From Coprinus comatus (Eukaryota > Basidiomycota > Agaricomycetes > Agaricales > Agaricaceae): DNA of 64,000 nucleotides. Below, piece after piece: positions 24,201 to 36,732 of the stretch. Numbering within the stretch: position 1 is the first letter of the stretch; each line of letters opens with the position of its first letter. The position numbers were made by a program, and so were the translations under genes. The DNA lies in contig JAWPGT010000035.1 of assembly GCA_034638255.1 (NCBI GenBank), positions 62,001 to 126,000 on the forward strand. The letters run 5' to 3'. The notes beneath the pieces were generated by a model. It was not told the origin of the DNA, did no database searches, and was given only the letters and a program-made list of their open reading frames with translations.

Positions 24201-24397
24201 AGGCGAGCCGCTACAACAAGACCAGCAGTCTAAATATCTGTTAGCCTTTGGTCAACTCAGATCAGATAGACGCCTACCCCGCCACCTAGGTTCGATTATC
24301 AGCATATAGAAAGGTCATCCACTGGTAATGGGCACTCACCAACGACGATGTAATCGAAGGATTGGTCGACGACGTCTTTCAAGTCAACAAGAGGCAT
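21268..24397 (-). CDS. GMC oxidoreductase (FAD-dependent, aryl-alcohol oxidase/dehydrogenase-like)
   Basis: A FAD enzyme oxidising alcohols or sugars, split into many short exons. From the ATG at 24395-24397 it reads MPLVDLKDVVDQSFDYIVV, then the dinucleotide-fold GGGTAGLVVAARL and LVLEAGEEN, then the GMC signature GKILGGSSAIN near 23.9 kb. Further on are the second GMC signature SAGTLKNPQILELSGIG near 22.8 kb and the C-terminal block TAGSCSMLP, VYGTKNLRIADLSVVPLHIGSHPQ, ending AADIIKGKF at 21268. There is no signal peptide, so it is likely intracellular. The glycine-rich FAD motif is split by an 8-base exon at 24278-24285. Close to the epoxide hydrolase (228 bases between stop codons); a joint role is inference. 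Confidence 0.88.
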
Positions 24398-24470
24398 TGT
24401 AGAAGTGTGAAGAGTTTATGCAGTAGAGAGTTAACAGGGGCGATGTAGAAGAGTGGCTTAATGATTCGTA

Positions 24471-24476
24471 CTTATA
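24471..24476 (-). promoter_or_regulatory. TATA-like element of GMC oxidoreductase
   Basis: The minus strand reads TATAAG about 75 bases upstream of the ATG at 24397, matching the spacing seen at other genes here. Confidence 0.35.
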
Positions 24477-26290
24477 CTAGTATGTTGACTTAGTTTCTAA
24501 AGAATGATCACTCAACTCAGCGCCAGCCTGGTATATCAAAGTTCGTGATGTGAAAGAACTTTGATGGTGTAGGAGATGTTAGATCCCACACCTGCATCTT
24601 TTTTTGGGATGTATTCACATATTGGACGTTGTCTGGGGCTTCCTTATAATCGAGTCTGATTGGAAGCTCGACTATGATGATGATGCGAGCCTATAATGGT
24701 ATTCTTACTTCGGCACTCATGATCCAGGCCCCGCAAAAGGAGCAAGCAATATGGCACGCTTCTCACGGAAAGCTTTCATCTATGATCGCAGTTTTACATT
24801 CGGTTTGCCATCTTTGATGTGTAGATGAAGGGTATCTATTAGAACATCGTTGTCAAGGATCAGAAGGTCAAATTTCCGGCTACAAGTCACAGCGCAAGAT
24901 CATAGAGTTTGTTATGCGTTCATGTAGCTCTATCGCTATTTAATAGCATCGGGGTATGCCTATTTGGTGTCGATTATCTATTTATGTAGCCTGTCAAGGT
25001 GCTAATTTGAAGATTTGAACAACTCAGTGAGTGGGTCAAAGGCTAATATATCAACTACTGGGTGACAACTTACAACATGTGTCGTACACACTGGGTACAC
25101 TAGTGGACAAATTCTAGAATAATTCGATATGCGGCAGGCTTTTGTTGCTAGTCGCGCTCAACAAAACTCGAGCACATCACCGCCATGGGCGGTATTATCT
25201 CATCTCTCATCGAATGATTGCATCAGAAGAACTGTATCCACTCCATGAACGACGGCTAAGTAATGATAGTCGAGATAGTTTCGGTTTAGATGATTGCTCA
25301 AGAAAAGACGATGTGATATATGAAATGACAAAGTAGAAGTTAGTCTATGAGATTGAATGAATCTTTAGTTCCGTGTTTCAGGGGTAGATTATACGAGTAT
25401 GAAAAAAGAAAAGATGCAGGCTGTGGCTGCCCGAAGGGTCAAGACCCTCGATGCTCTTGATGAAGGGCGGCGTACCAGATTTTGAGGGCGTTGATGTATA
25501 ATTAGCGAAATTCGAAATGCAAAAGTGTCTGAATATTTTGAGTTTGACACTGTTTTACAAGGTTTTATATCACACGCGTATTGTTTGGGGAAATGTGTTA
25601 GTAAGCACATCACTGATGCGCCATCGACAGGAAGAGTTGTAATGTCTTATGACATAGTAGAGCTCTGGTCTCTATACTTGTATAGCTTATGTCCCCAAAA
25701 GTGAGTATAATAAACTTGTTGTAAAAAAAAAAAGACAATTGATGCATCACATCCTTATTGTTACCCCAGCCCACCTTTATCAATCCTTGTCCGCTAGATC
25801 AAGTTTGGAACAAGGTCCTAAGGGACACTCTGATACCATCTCAGGGTTGATCACCTGAACAAACAGATTCCCACATTTGCGAGAAAGCAGAAAGAGTTAT
25901 TGGCACCATAAACAATTAACCATAAACGCCCCTAGGCACTCAGCAACATCTACAGTACGTTACCAACGTATTCAATGCAGTACAGGACAAAGAGTACCAA
26001 TGACCATCAACTCTGTAGTGAAAACGCTCATCAGTTGCATAAAAAGAGTTATGACACCGGACCGGCACCAATTTGTTCTGGCGCACCTGCCTCGAGGCAG
26101 ACTCTTCCCAAACCAGGCTTCAACCTCGTTGTGCACGCCCACTGTGTTCTACCGACCGCCATACACGTTGAAAACACATTCTTATCAACTGGCGAACACA
26201 TTTGAATCGCACACACCCTTCTCTCTCTCTGCACAACCTCCACTGTGACTACCAGACGTTCTACTCTAACCTTACCTGTTATCTGATCTC
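24477..26290. other. Gene-free spacer
   Basis: This is 1.8 kb with no supportable gene. It should contain the upstream region of the GMC gene and the promoter and 5' leader of the disordered-protein gene, including a pyrimidine-rich CTCTCTCTCT tract near 26221. Confidence 0.45.
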
Positions 26291-29255
26291 ATGGCGACTT
26301 CAATAGCGCAGCGCAGTCGAAGACCTCCTCAAACCCACCAAATGACTCAAGGTAATTATTCGGCTTTAAATATTAATAATTCTCAAAAATTCCTTTCCCC
26401 CTATCGTTGGATCGTGTGCCATCTGTGCTGCGATTTGGTTTCTCAAGCTTTAAAGAGATAAATCAAGCAAATTGCTCATGCTTCGCTATGCAGGTCTGCC
26501 GCAGAGTTCGCAATCTCGTGAGCCTTCTGGGTCTCCTTCATTGCTGGAGCGACCTCGGGCGGCAAAAACGCAGTCAATGCCCGTTGCTCCCACCATCGCT
26601 CAAATACAGCAAGTCAGCCAGATTACTCCCCAAGCCAGCCCGACGGGATCCAACACTTCGCGCAGGTCCCCCCCTCTACCAGCCATGCAACGACTTCACA
26701 CCTCCCCATCCCAAACTACCGCCGCCATCGATAACCGTATATCTCCCCCATTACCTCAACAGTCTCAAAATAACTTTAACACCCACTATGATTATATCCA
26801 CAACACCGTCGGTCGCTCTCATCAACCCCCCACCATTCAATCTCGTTATCAACTGAGAGACGACGAATTTCAGATGACTCCGGAGATATTGGCTGACATT
26901 GAACATGCTCAAATTCTTCAACAAAGGCAGACTCAGGGGAGCGGATCTCCTTATTCCACATACCCTCGTAATGGATCTACAACACCACCCCCTCCAAAAG
27001 ACTATAATGCAGAACGTGTACGGACTGTGGAACGGGCAAGTCCCATTGACTACGAACAACGGCGCCAACGAGATACCATTCCCAACCGAGAAAGCCCTAT
27101 AGTTCGGGATAGGCTAGCAAACTCTCCCGTAGTATCTGCTTTGTCACAAGCTCAAACACCCTCAGAGCATCGCATGTCTCCGGCACGAGTATCCCCCTTG
27201 GGAGCCTCATCAGGAGAAACGTATATACCGTACAACACCACACGTGATTCTCCTCCCATCCATAGGCGTAACACTGTCAACACTACAAGCGATACTCGCT
27301 CACCATACACACTAGCTAGTCAATCCTCATCACAAACAACACAACCTCGAGGCAATGATCGATCACTCCCTGTGCAAGAGGAACCCGAAGACGACCCTGC
27401 TATCTCTAAACATGATACTGTCATTCATGATGCATGGAAAGGTATCGAAGTCCTCGACAAACAACATCGATCTAGCTCTCCAGCACCATCTTCTGATCTT
27501 CATCCAGAAGGCAACTCTAAGCGGTTTGACAGCAGCCACACCGAAGTTGACGTTCGTAAGGTTTCTCAACACTTCCAAGAAGATCAAGAAGAATATGAAC
27601 CAGATGGAGTGAAGACCCCAAGGTCTCCCAGCGTTGGACTCCCGGATAGAGGAACTGCAAATACTGCTGGGAATCGTGGACGAGTCGCAAGCCGGAATAG
27701 TGTGTTGGATCAGATGGGCTTACACGGTATAGATCAGGCTATGTATTATCCGTCCCATAATGCCGTACACTTGAATGGTGATCATCGGTCGCAGTATTCT
27801 AGTTTAGGGCATAGTCCTATGCATCAACGTTATCTGCATGAATCGAATCCCAGAAATGGTTATCATCCTCAAATGTACGAGGAGTACATTCCGTATGCTG
27901 ATCCTTCCCATCTCTACCACGACGAGTATTATGAGCGAGTCCGACCTGATGCTCCAATACCCCCTACCCCTCATAGCCAAACAGCTGCACCTTCACCTTC
28001 ACCTTGGTTTGGCCGCAATACAGCATCATTCGCTTCCCAGAGTCCTGGATCACCTTACCCATATCCCTTCAACCATGTTCGTCGACAACCGTTACATAAC
28101 CGACCTTCTGCTATTGATCCACACGATCCCAATCTCCTACAACAACAATTTGCACGACAATTCAAGACGTATGCTCAAAATCGAGATCAAAATTTTGAAG
28201 TGTCTGATTCAACATTCTCACCTGCAAGTACCCCTTTCCAAGGGAATTATGATCCCTGGGCAAATTTTATTGCCAGACGAATGATCAATGGACAAGGTCA
28301 TTTGGAGGTTCCTCATGATCTACGAAGCATGCAATCAAGTCCAAGTCATGAACCGCTTCCAGTTGCTCCCTTACCTCGGCCCGGAAAGAAAACTCAAGCG
28401 AGTAGACTTAGCAATGAGGTTACTTCCCGGAAATTACCACCACGTGTTGAAAGTACTCAACCACGCGAAACTAGTCCTGAACCATCTTCATCAGGGGAAG
28501 AAACTGCAGGAGAGCAACAATATTCAACTCGTAGGAGTAGTTGGGGTACAAATGGGAATGCGAACCGCACTGCTAGTGGTCACCATGTTGAAGACGAAGA
28601 TGGTAATGGTGATTGGGTTGATGAGGATGAAGAACTTGACGAAGACGATTTACTAGAACTCGATTATCACCCAAGCTTTGTTAATAATGATTCGAAACGA
28701 CGAAGGCGTTGGGAAATTGGGTGGGAACGATTATTGGAAGCTGTAAGTGACCATTTTATGAACATTTTTTTGTTATTAATCTGACAACGCTATTAGTTCC
28801 ATGATTTGGATCGACAGACTGACACGACGATGGTACTCTTGGCTGCACCTTCCCATACAAATCGACTGCATTGCGTCCGCTCGCGAGGTGTAAGAAGACA
28901 AGCAATGCAAACCAATACGCCAGACATGACACCATTGAGGATTGGGTTCAAGCGTATTGCTGCTCATCGACGAAAATTACGAACCGAGAGTAGAACATCT
29001 TTAGTCGATAGGTTCTTAGCGACATCAAGTGTTTCAGGCGATGGATCAGATACTGGTAGTGAGTCAAAGGAGGAAGAACTTAGGCGAGCTTTGGAAACTG
29101 CTGTGAAAGGGCTTAGTGCATTCAGACACATGTTTGATCAAAGAGAAGCACGTTGGATGGAGGAAAATAGGAGGGTTGTTGAGGATCGTGAATGGGCTAC
29201 GAATCTCATTAGACAGGTTCTTGGGGAACCACTCCATGGAGGACTTGGACTATAA
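26291..29255 (+). CDS. Long intrinsically disordered protein with conserved C-terminal helix region
   Basis: Three exons in phase: 26291-26351, 26494-28742 and 28797-29255, about 922 residues. Residues 1-700 are Ser/Pro/Gln/Arg-rich low complexity with many SP and TP sites, typical of phosphoregulated scaffolds. Next comes an acidic run (DEDEELDEDDLLELD). The C-terminal 230 residues look folded: KRRRRWEIGWERLLEAFHDLD, LLAAPSH, a basic segment and a heptad-like coiled coil (EEELRRALETAVKGL...REARWMEEN). No catalytic motif, signal peptide or membrane span is visible. I do not recognise a named family; the C-terminal region resembles uncharacterised conserved basidiomycete proteins. Confidence 0.78.
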
Positions 29256-29721
29256 CCACGAACCCTGAAGGTTTATGTCTGTTTTTCTTCTTCATTTGCA
29301 TTATACTTGACTTTTGTAGATATGTAATATATTTGGGACCACTATTGGCAACCTAGAGCAGATACTGATACCTTCGCATAAAATACATAGACTGCTGAAA
29401 AATAGGTAGTAGCATATTTTTTATACAGATACTTGATGCTTTATATCGTTTTTTTGTCGTTTACTTTTCGCGAGATTTTTATTCCCCCCTTGCTTGTAAT
29501 ATTAAAATTCCACCCCTGCTCAGGCTATTTGATACCAAAGAGGAATTCTTTTTAGGAACGACTTGTACATAAACGTTCAACTTGGACCTAAAATGAAAAG
29601 CATAAAGCATAACGTCAAAAGTATTTATTAAGTACATTTAAGGTTTACAGATATGTGCGAGCCCTGCATACATAGATATTCTACGAGATGATAATGTTCC
29701 CAGAATTCGTTTCTACTCAAA
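29256..29721. other. Spacer between disordered-protein gene and F-box relic
   Basis: AT-rich convergent intergenic region that should hold both 3' ends. No gene is seen. Confidence 0.5.
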
Positions 29722-31158
29722 TTATTGAAATATTCGAGATGAATGAATCTCTGAAAAAGACATCCATGCAAATACAAAGAATAAACACTCATTGCCATGT
29801 GCTTTCACCCTCGAAATACACGCCAATGATCGAAGTGGCCAATGAAAAAAGGAAGTCTGATCTAAATGCTGCTCGAAAAGAATAAAACGATCTCGTATCG
29901 CTGTTTCCATTAATTCAAATTTAATGTGATGGGTAGTATTGGGTACCCGAATGGGTTCAATGGATATATAGGATATTTTGAGGTGTTGGAGGTTGAGAAG
30001 TTCGGATGAAAGAAGTTTGAAGATGTGGGGAGAATAGGCTTCTATGTCAAGCTTTAACGTGATGAGTGTAGAAGGGTTGGTTTGGAAGGCATTCAATATA
30101 ACATTTAGTTCTTTACACACGAAAAACGAAGTCCTATTTGATTAAGATGGAGACTGGTGAGTGTTTCAGAATGTTGAGATATGTATTCTAAAAGTTTCCT
30201 AGGTTCCACATGTGACGGTGTACTGGCACCAGAAGTTGATCCTCGTCTATCAGTGCACCCTCAGGGTATACTCTAGCTGGGCGGGGTATTTCGAAATGGG
30301 CTAGGTGAGGAAACGTTCCAGCATTGGAAAGAATAGATAGTGGTATTACATCTTCGCTGAAGTCTATCAGAGACAGATATTCCAAGGTGGTATTTGAGGA
30401 ACTGGGCAATCATTATTTGGGTAGGCCTTGGAATGAAATTAAATCCAGGTTGGCGTTGATCACAACCTAACAGTTCTACAGTTAAGCTCTCCAGTTTTAT
30501 GAACGTCACGTCGGGTCCATGTGTGAAGAATGCAGATAGGTCTCCGAAAGCTCATGACAGGTGGCGAAGTGAATGATTAAACACCTGGAAACAGACCCGA
30601 GGAAGCATAGGAGAAGTTAAGGTTGGAAGCAGTTGAGGATGTGGAACTATTCCAGAAGACCTGAGGTTTTCTAATTGGACTAGAGATCCCATGAACAGTT
30701 GTTAAGACCCACCTAGACTCTTTGCTTGGATATACTACTTCTGGCTCTGGATTATGCCCTGATGGTCCGTTGTGTGTTATGGGTGGTGTTAAGTGTTTAA
30801 TGATGTTATGTAGAGTTTTGTTAAGTAATGCAGAGATGGTGCTTCGAATGGATTTGCTAATTGTTGGTCGAGTAGAGTATAATTGAAGGTCGGTATAGCT
30901 GATACAAAGAGTGCGAACGTAACCAGAACAGTGTTGATTCTTTCTGTGGTTTGTTAGTGAGAAGAGGGACTGAAAATCATTTGACGAAAGGCTTACGCAA
31001 TTTGACGCCAAACTGGATGTCCTCTCTGTTGGTTATTTGTTCCAATATTACTGTAGCGTGATTCCATGGCTTCATAGAAGAAGGTCTCGTAGTTGTTCCT
31101 AGGACAGATGTTTGAAGATGTGATCCCATAGTTCAAGTGGAATGTCGGCAGCAGTCAT
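29722..31158 (-). pseudogene. Broken F-box/LRR-type gene
   Basis: The minus strand from the ATG at 31156-31158 opens with an F-box-like MTAADIPLELWDHIFKHLS and then meets TAG at 31099-31101. LRR-like coding continues in changing frames: VRTLCISYTDLQLYS, LVQLENLRSSG, VFNHSLRHLS, then TGA at 30552-30554, then FFTHGPDVTFIKLESLTVELLG, HLAHFEIPRPARVYPEG, LLEYISQHSETLTSLHLNQIG and NPSTLITLKLDIEA. Two of the frame changes fall on a GTGT tract at 30218-30221 and an ACACAC tract at 30115-30120, and removing one dinucleotide unit at each would restore frame. The family would normally be a substrate adaptor of SCF ubiquitin ligases. Degenerate pseudogene or poorly assembled gene. Confidence 0.62.
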
Positions 31159-31528
31159 TGATAGTATATAATAAAAGTTGGTCTGTTCAACAGCTTCCAG
31201 CTTGAAATGGAAATACTACTTTGACCAAAAAGTCGTAAGTAGGAGGTTGTAGGCCTGTGATGGTGATGACCCTAACAACTAATTTCAAAACCCAACAAAT
31301 ATTTTATGCGAGTAGCATAAATGTAAATGTGGACCGCCCCATGGTGATACGGGTTTCAGAGAATGATAAGACTCTTGCAAAGCAAAATTTGGTGACCTAG
31401 ATAACCTATTGAACAACTGGACTCCATTTTGTGTCACACTCGCGTTCTGTCACGTTTGTCACGTGTGACAGCATGATGAGCGCGCGCGTCATTAGGGGCA
31501 GCGGTCAACATTCTCTACATCGCTGACC
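31159..31528. promoter_or_regulatory. Divergent upstream region of the F-box relic and RFC1
   Basis: This 370-base interval separates two divergently oriented reading units. Near 31441-31470 it holds GTTCTGTCACGTTTGTCACGTG, with two CACGT cores, a common basic-helix-loop-helix (E-box) type site. No ORF of note. Confidence 0.35.
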
Positions 31529-34500
31529 ATGGCCCCAAAGACTACAAAGGCTGGCGGAAAGGACATTCGTATGTTCTTTGCAACTCCAAATCAGAAGCAG
31601 AAGTCAACTCCCGGAAGTTCCGCATCTGTATGGCGTATTGCCAGAGAGCTATTTGGTTTGATTATGCTAATGTTGGTGGACAGGGATCTCAGCCAAAAAA
31701 GCCTGTTGATATTGTGAAGAGTGAGCAGAATTACCATTATACCTTAACTATTGCTCCAAAGTCATCGAAACCTCGAAAAGCTGTCTTGTCAAGTGATAGT
31801 GAAGTAGAGCAGAAAACATCTTCTCTGAAACGCAAGTCAACAGCACATTTTGACTCTGAAGAGAATTTGCCGCCGAAAAAAAAGACTGCTGTTGTATCCA
31901 AACCTAAGAAGGTCCCTGCCACCAAGAAATCGCGAAAGGACGAGGATTATGAAATGGGGGAACCTAGTTCTGAGGAGGAAGGAGATGATGATTTTATCGA
32001 GGATGATGACGAAGATGTTAAACCAAAACCTAAACGCAAACCAGCCGCATCCAAAAAGCCTAAGGTTACTATAGAAGAAAGTGCGACACCGGACAAAAAA
32101 CCACATGCAAAATCTAAGTATGTTCCCAGAAGTTGTCTCTATAATACACCCCTAACTTATCTAGTTGGGCGGCTATGAAAGCTGCAAAGCTCGCAGCACC
32201 GGTTGCACATGGATCCAAAGAAGTTCCGGATGGAGCTCCCGACTGCTTATTCGGCTTGTCGTTCGTTTTTACCGGAGAGTTGACCAGTTTCTCGCGTGAG
32301 GAGGCCGTTGATTTAGCAAAGCGTTTCGGAGGGTAAGTTGCAATTACCTGTCGAGATGCCTTCCGAGATCTTACAGCTTCTTTACAGTCGTGTTGTAGGT
32401 CAACCCTCAAGTAAGACCAACTACGTTGTCTTGGGTAATGATGCCGGACCAGCCAAGCTCGCTGCCATAAAAAAACATAAACTTCAGACACTCAATGAGG
32501 ATGAATTCCTCAACCTGATTGCGACTAGACCGGGTGCAGCGGAGGGTAAACTTGACGAAAAGACTAAGAAGAAGCTAGCCAAGGAACAAGATGATATCCG
32601 CAGTGCTGCGAAGGAGATGGAAAAACGAGAGAAAAAGAGTAGTATTGTTGAAGTGAACCCATCGGAACAACTATGGACAACTCGTTACGCTCCTCAAAGT
32701 CTCAAAGACATATGCGGGAATAAAAGTCAGGTGGAGAAATTACTGCAATGGCTCAAGGACTGGTATGTTTAAGCCTCTCGCATCTTTTTAAGTGATCTTA
32801 ATGTCAACATCGCTCAGGCCTGACAGTCTCAAATCCGGATTTAAGAAGCCCGGTAAAAGTGGCATGAACATGTTCCGCGCGGTCTTGATTACAGGATCCC
32901 CTGGTATTGGGAAAACCACCAGTGCGCATCTTTGCGCTAAACTGGCAGGTTTTACACCTATTGAGCTGAACGCTAGTGATACGAGAAGTAAAAAACTTGT
33001 CGAGGTTCGTTTTTCAATGCCATCTACATGATTACAAGCTAACTTGACGTCCTAGAATGGAATGAATATCAATAATACTTCCTTGGATGGGTATATGCAT
33101 GGCGCTAGCGTAGGCAACTTCTGTTACATCCCATGATTTAGGCCTTACGAAACCCTGTAGTCAAAGAACTCTGTGGGAGTTACAATTACTGATCGAAGCT
33201 GCTTAATTATGGATGAGGTAGATGGTATGTCTTCTGGCGATCGTGGAGGTGTCGGGGCGTTGAATGCTCTAATAAAGAAGAGCAAGGTGAGGATGAGTCA
33301 TTAGCCATGACTCAATATCTCAATCCTTCATATTGCCAGATTCCAATCATTTGTATAGCTAATGATAGAGGAGCTCCGAAGCTCATGCCACTAAAATCAA
33401 CAGCATTCTCTTTAAACTTTTCAAAGTAAGTGACCACTCAATCTGCTTCGTGCATTTCAGTCATCTTTTTTTTTTTCAGACCCCAAGCCCAAACTATACG
33501 CTCGCGCCTAATGTCGATCGCCTACAAGTCAGTGGTTGTTGCGACCTTTGCACATATATGCTCATTGAATTCAATCCAGGGAAAAGATGAATATTCCGGC
33601 CAATGTTATCGATCAACTGGTCGCAGGAGCACAATCCGATATTAGGCAGGTGTTAAACATGCTTTCAATTTGGAAGTTGTCAAGCAACAGTATGGACTTT
33701 GATCAGGGTAAAGCTCTGTACGTTTGTTTTCTATTCATTCTGGATCAGGCAACTAAACCACGTCTTCCAGGGCTAAAATGAATGAAAAGTACGCCATAAT
33801 GACCCCTTTCGATATTACATCCAAGGTGTTGGGACCATACTTGTTTTCCGCTACTGCGCGTGAAACCCTTGGTGAAAAAATGGAGTATTATTTCCAAGAT
33901 CACTCTTTCGTACCTTTATTCATCCAGGTAAAACGCATATCCGGGGGGTTGGAATTTGGCTGACGTTTCGAAATAGGAGAATTATCTCAAAACGCAGCCC
34001 GCTAAGGTACGGAACTTGGAAGGTCCTGAGAAAGAACTTAAGCAACTTCAACTCATGGACCGAGCTGCGTCATCGATTTCCGATGGTGATTTAGTCGATT
34101 CACTTATTCATGGGTGAGTGCTATTTGATTTTACTGGGTTCTATATCCTGATACATGATTTCTACCAGACCAGAGCAACATTGGAGTCTTATGCCCCTTC
34201 ATGCCATATGCTCTACCGTCCTTCCAGCCTCTTGTCTTTATGGTGCTGGAGCGCATTATGGTGGTCCTAATTCTATGACATTCCCTCAGTTAGTTCATGT
34301 TTTCGTCATGTGCTTCTTACGCTGATTTTTACCCTCACCAAATAGATGGTTAGGTCAAAATTCTAAACAGAATAAATTGGCTCGTCAACTTGGCGACGTA
34401 CAAGTCCGTATGAGACTAAAAGTTTCAGGCGACAAGTCCGAGATTCGTCAAACTTATATCCCCTCATTATTCCCGTATATTGTGAAACCCCTAGTAGAAA

Positions 34501-35089
34501 CTGGCGCAGTAAGTGTTTCAGTTCGTCCCTATCCTGTGTAGTGATTCACATCATTTTAGAGCGCCGTTGATGAGGTAATTGAACGGATGGACGAGTATTT
34601 CTTGTCCAAGGATGACTGGGATACTGTTGTTGAACTTGGCGTTGGAGATAATAAGGACGATTTGGTCACTAAAAAGATACCAACTGCAACGAAAAGTGCT
34701 TTCACGAGAAAGTAAGCAAACTTGCTCTATTATGAAACATCGCATTAATATTATTGGACAGATATAATTCCAGTGAACATCCAATTCCTTTCCACAAAGC
34801 GCAAGACCTTGGTAAGGCTCCAAAGAAATTGGCTGGGGGACCAGCACCAGATCTTGAAGAGGCTTTCGTAAGTGATCATACCTTTTGGGTGGACACCGGA
34901 AACATAACTCACGTAATAAATAAATAGATCGAAGATATTGTCGAGGATGAGGAAGATGAAGTTAAGAAGGATAGTGATGATAATGATATTTCTGGGGACA
35001 AACTTATTCATGCCGCAAAACCTAAAAAGAAAGCGGCTGCAAAGACAGCAAAACCAAAGGCTGCATCTAAGAAGGCTGCGAAAACGTGA
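31529..35089 (+). CDS. RFC1: Replication factor C subunit 1 (large clamp-loader subunit)
   Basis: Large subunit of the clamp loader that places PCNA on primed DNA in the nucleus. The N-terminus has a PCNA-binding-like KDIRMFF, then a long Lys/acidic disordered region. A BRCT domain follows (LFGLSFVFTGELTSFSREEAVDLAKRFGG, then KTNYVVLGNDAGPAKLAAI). The AAA+ core has LWTTRYAPQSLKDICGN, Walker A GSPGIGKTT, ELNASDTRSKK, Walker B CLIMDEVDGM, the sensor region IICIANDR and the arginine-rich QTIRSRL. The C-terminal RFC1 domain carries HWSLMPLHA, GDVQVRMRLKVSGD and YIPSLFPYIV, and the Lys/Ala-rich tail ends at 35087-35089. At least fifteen exons. The promoter side is shared with the broken F-box gene. 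Confidence 0.95.
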
Positions 35090-35294
35090 TGTACCCTTTC
35101 ATCTTAAATGCTTTCTTGCTTGTTTCGTGACGTCATTGATTTCTATGGGTTTTCCTTTGTTTCCCTTTGTACAGCATACAAGCGTGTTGACCACATGCTT
35201 TTTAATGTGAAATATATCCGATTATATAAGCGCTTGTCGCTTACGATTTCCTTCGTGATATGCGCTAGTTCCTACATACCTATCCTACACCAAC

Positions 35295-36203
35295 ATGAGT
35301 ATCACCACTGAAGACCTGCCTCATGATATTGTAGAGGTGATATTTCGTCATGGTTGTATGGCCTCTAAAGAATTTGCACAAACTCTTTGTAGCGTCTCAT
35401 CATGGACCCGACGATTAGCAGGACCTTTCAAGTTTTCCACTTGCACCTTCAGCACTTTAGGATCTCTCCTCTCTTTCGAAAACGCAGTCAGACCATTTAT
35501 AGGCGATGCTCACGATTTCCATCCTGCTCGCTTCCTTGTTAAAAATCTTTGGATAGGACCAGTTATCAGCCGGGTCAGTGCGATATATCGACATTGCCCA
35601 AACCTTGAATACTTGAGTATTCATGAAGAGAATTTACATTGGCTTTTACGGGCACCTTTTCACGAAGCACAATCGACCCAAATCCAAACTCCACCTATAC
35701 CTCTGTTACCATCCAACGACAACACCAATAACCAAGATTTCCACCTGTGGCTCATACGAGGACGAAATTTCAGATTTTCCATGTATTCCGACACTTTCCA
35801 AACATCACATCCATCTCCTTTATTTTCCAGAATCACACATCTCCGATTAGATACAGGTTATGATTTGATAAAGAGTATTCAACAATTCACGAGGCTTTCA
35901 CATTTGGCTATTGTTTATGATACTTCTCCACGTTTTCGTTTGGGTTCACTTTTGGTTGAAATGTTACAAGTACACTTTGCTCCGAATTTGAAGGAATTTG
36001 TTATTATCATGTTGGTGGATAATGTTAATACGATGATGACACAAACTTTATCTTGGGTTGAAAGATTGGAGTTTCCGAAGAATGTTAGGGTTCTGGCTTC
36101 GAGGGAAGGAAATATGCAGAAAGAGTGGCAAGAGGAAGTTTTGTTTGGGAATAGTATTTGGAAAAAGGCTGAAGTGCATACGAAGGAAACTCTTGGTGAG
36201 TGA
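35295..36203 (+). CDS. F-box-like protein, 302 aa
   Basis: A single-exon frame. The N-terminus MSITTEDLPHDIVEVIFRH followed by FAQTLCSVSSWTRRLAGPFKF matches the F-box layout (LP..I...I..., then C.VS..WR), so it may be a substrate adaptor for an SCF-type ubiquitin ligase. The rest contains leucine-rich segments (PNLEYLSIHEE, SRITHLRLDTGYDLIKSIQQFTRLSHLAIVYD, APNLKEFVIIMLVD) typical of the weakly conserved recognition region in mushroom F-box proteins, which are a large and fast-changing family. No membrane span or signal peptide. The ATG lies 205 bases after the RFC1 stop. Confidence 0.72.
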   Translation: MSITTEDLPHDIVEVIFRHGCMASKEFAQTLCSVSSWTRRLAGPFKFSTCTFSTLGSLLSFENAVRPFIGDAHDFHPARFLVKNLWIGPVISRVSAIYRHCPNLEYLSIHEENLHWLLRAPFHEAQSTQIQTPPIPLLPSNDNTNNQDFHLWLIRGRNFRFSMYSDTFQTSHPSPLFSRITHLRLDTGYDLIKSIQQFTRLSHLAIVYDTSPRFRLGSLLVEMLQVHFAPNLKEFVIIMLVDNVNTMMTQTLSWVERLEFPKNVRVLASREGNMQKEWQEEVLFGNSIWKKAEVHTKETLGE

Positions 36204-36375
36204 TTGGTTTTCTTTTTTTTCTTTTGTGTAATAGGTTTATTTTGGGATGTTCATTTTGCTCACTATTACTGCGTCGTTTCATTTATTGTTTGCTTCTAGA
36301 TTCTAGAGCTGGGTTTTGACCAAAGTATAGTCGGATAGGAATAATAAATAAACTCTGCTTGTAACATAAGTTAAA

Positions 36376-36732
36376 ATGTCAATATCTCACGATATACCCG
36401 GGTGGATACTAAATGAAACATCAACAGCCTCGGGTAGCAATGACAACATAAATTATATGAAGGATTTTCCGGGGTTATCTCCGTCCTCTCTATCTTCTCC
36501 CAGCTCCAAGGCTCGTGAACGGGATCGTCGGAGTTTGCAAAGGGTTCGAACATTCGAAAGTAGCTCCACTACAGTGTTAAAGACACTCGTACTATCAACG
36601 CAACATAAAGTATTTATAGGTGCTTCTTTCGTTGGCAATAACAACTTTGTCGTAACTCTCGGAGGTGAGCTTAGTTGGCATGTACCGAGGGCCAAGGATG
36701 CTCAGTCTGCTGTATCATGTGTAACGTATTAA
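36376..36732 (+). CDS. Small hypothetical ORF, 118 aa (doubtful)
   Basis: An intact ATG-to-stop frame with no recognised relative. It is Ser-rich in its first half (SPSSLSSPSSKARERD) and more hydrophobic later (KVFIGASFVGNNNFVVTLGGELSW). An overlapping minus-strand frame of 80 codons covers part of it, so chance cannot be excluded. No splice context or upstream element distinguishes it. Confidence 0.25.
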   Translation: MSISHDIPGWILNETSTASGSNDNINYMKDFPGLSPSSLSSPSSKARERDRRSLQRVRTFESSSTTVLKTLVLSTQHKVFIGASFVGNNNFVVTLGGELSWHVPRAKDAQSAVSCVTY

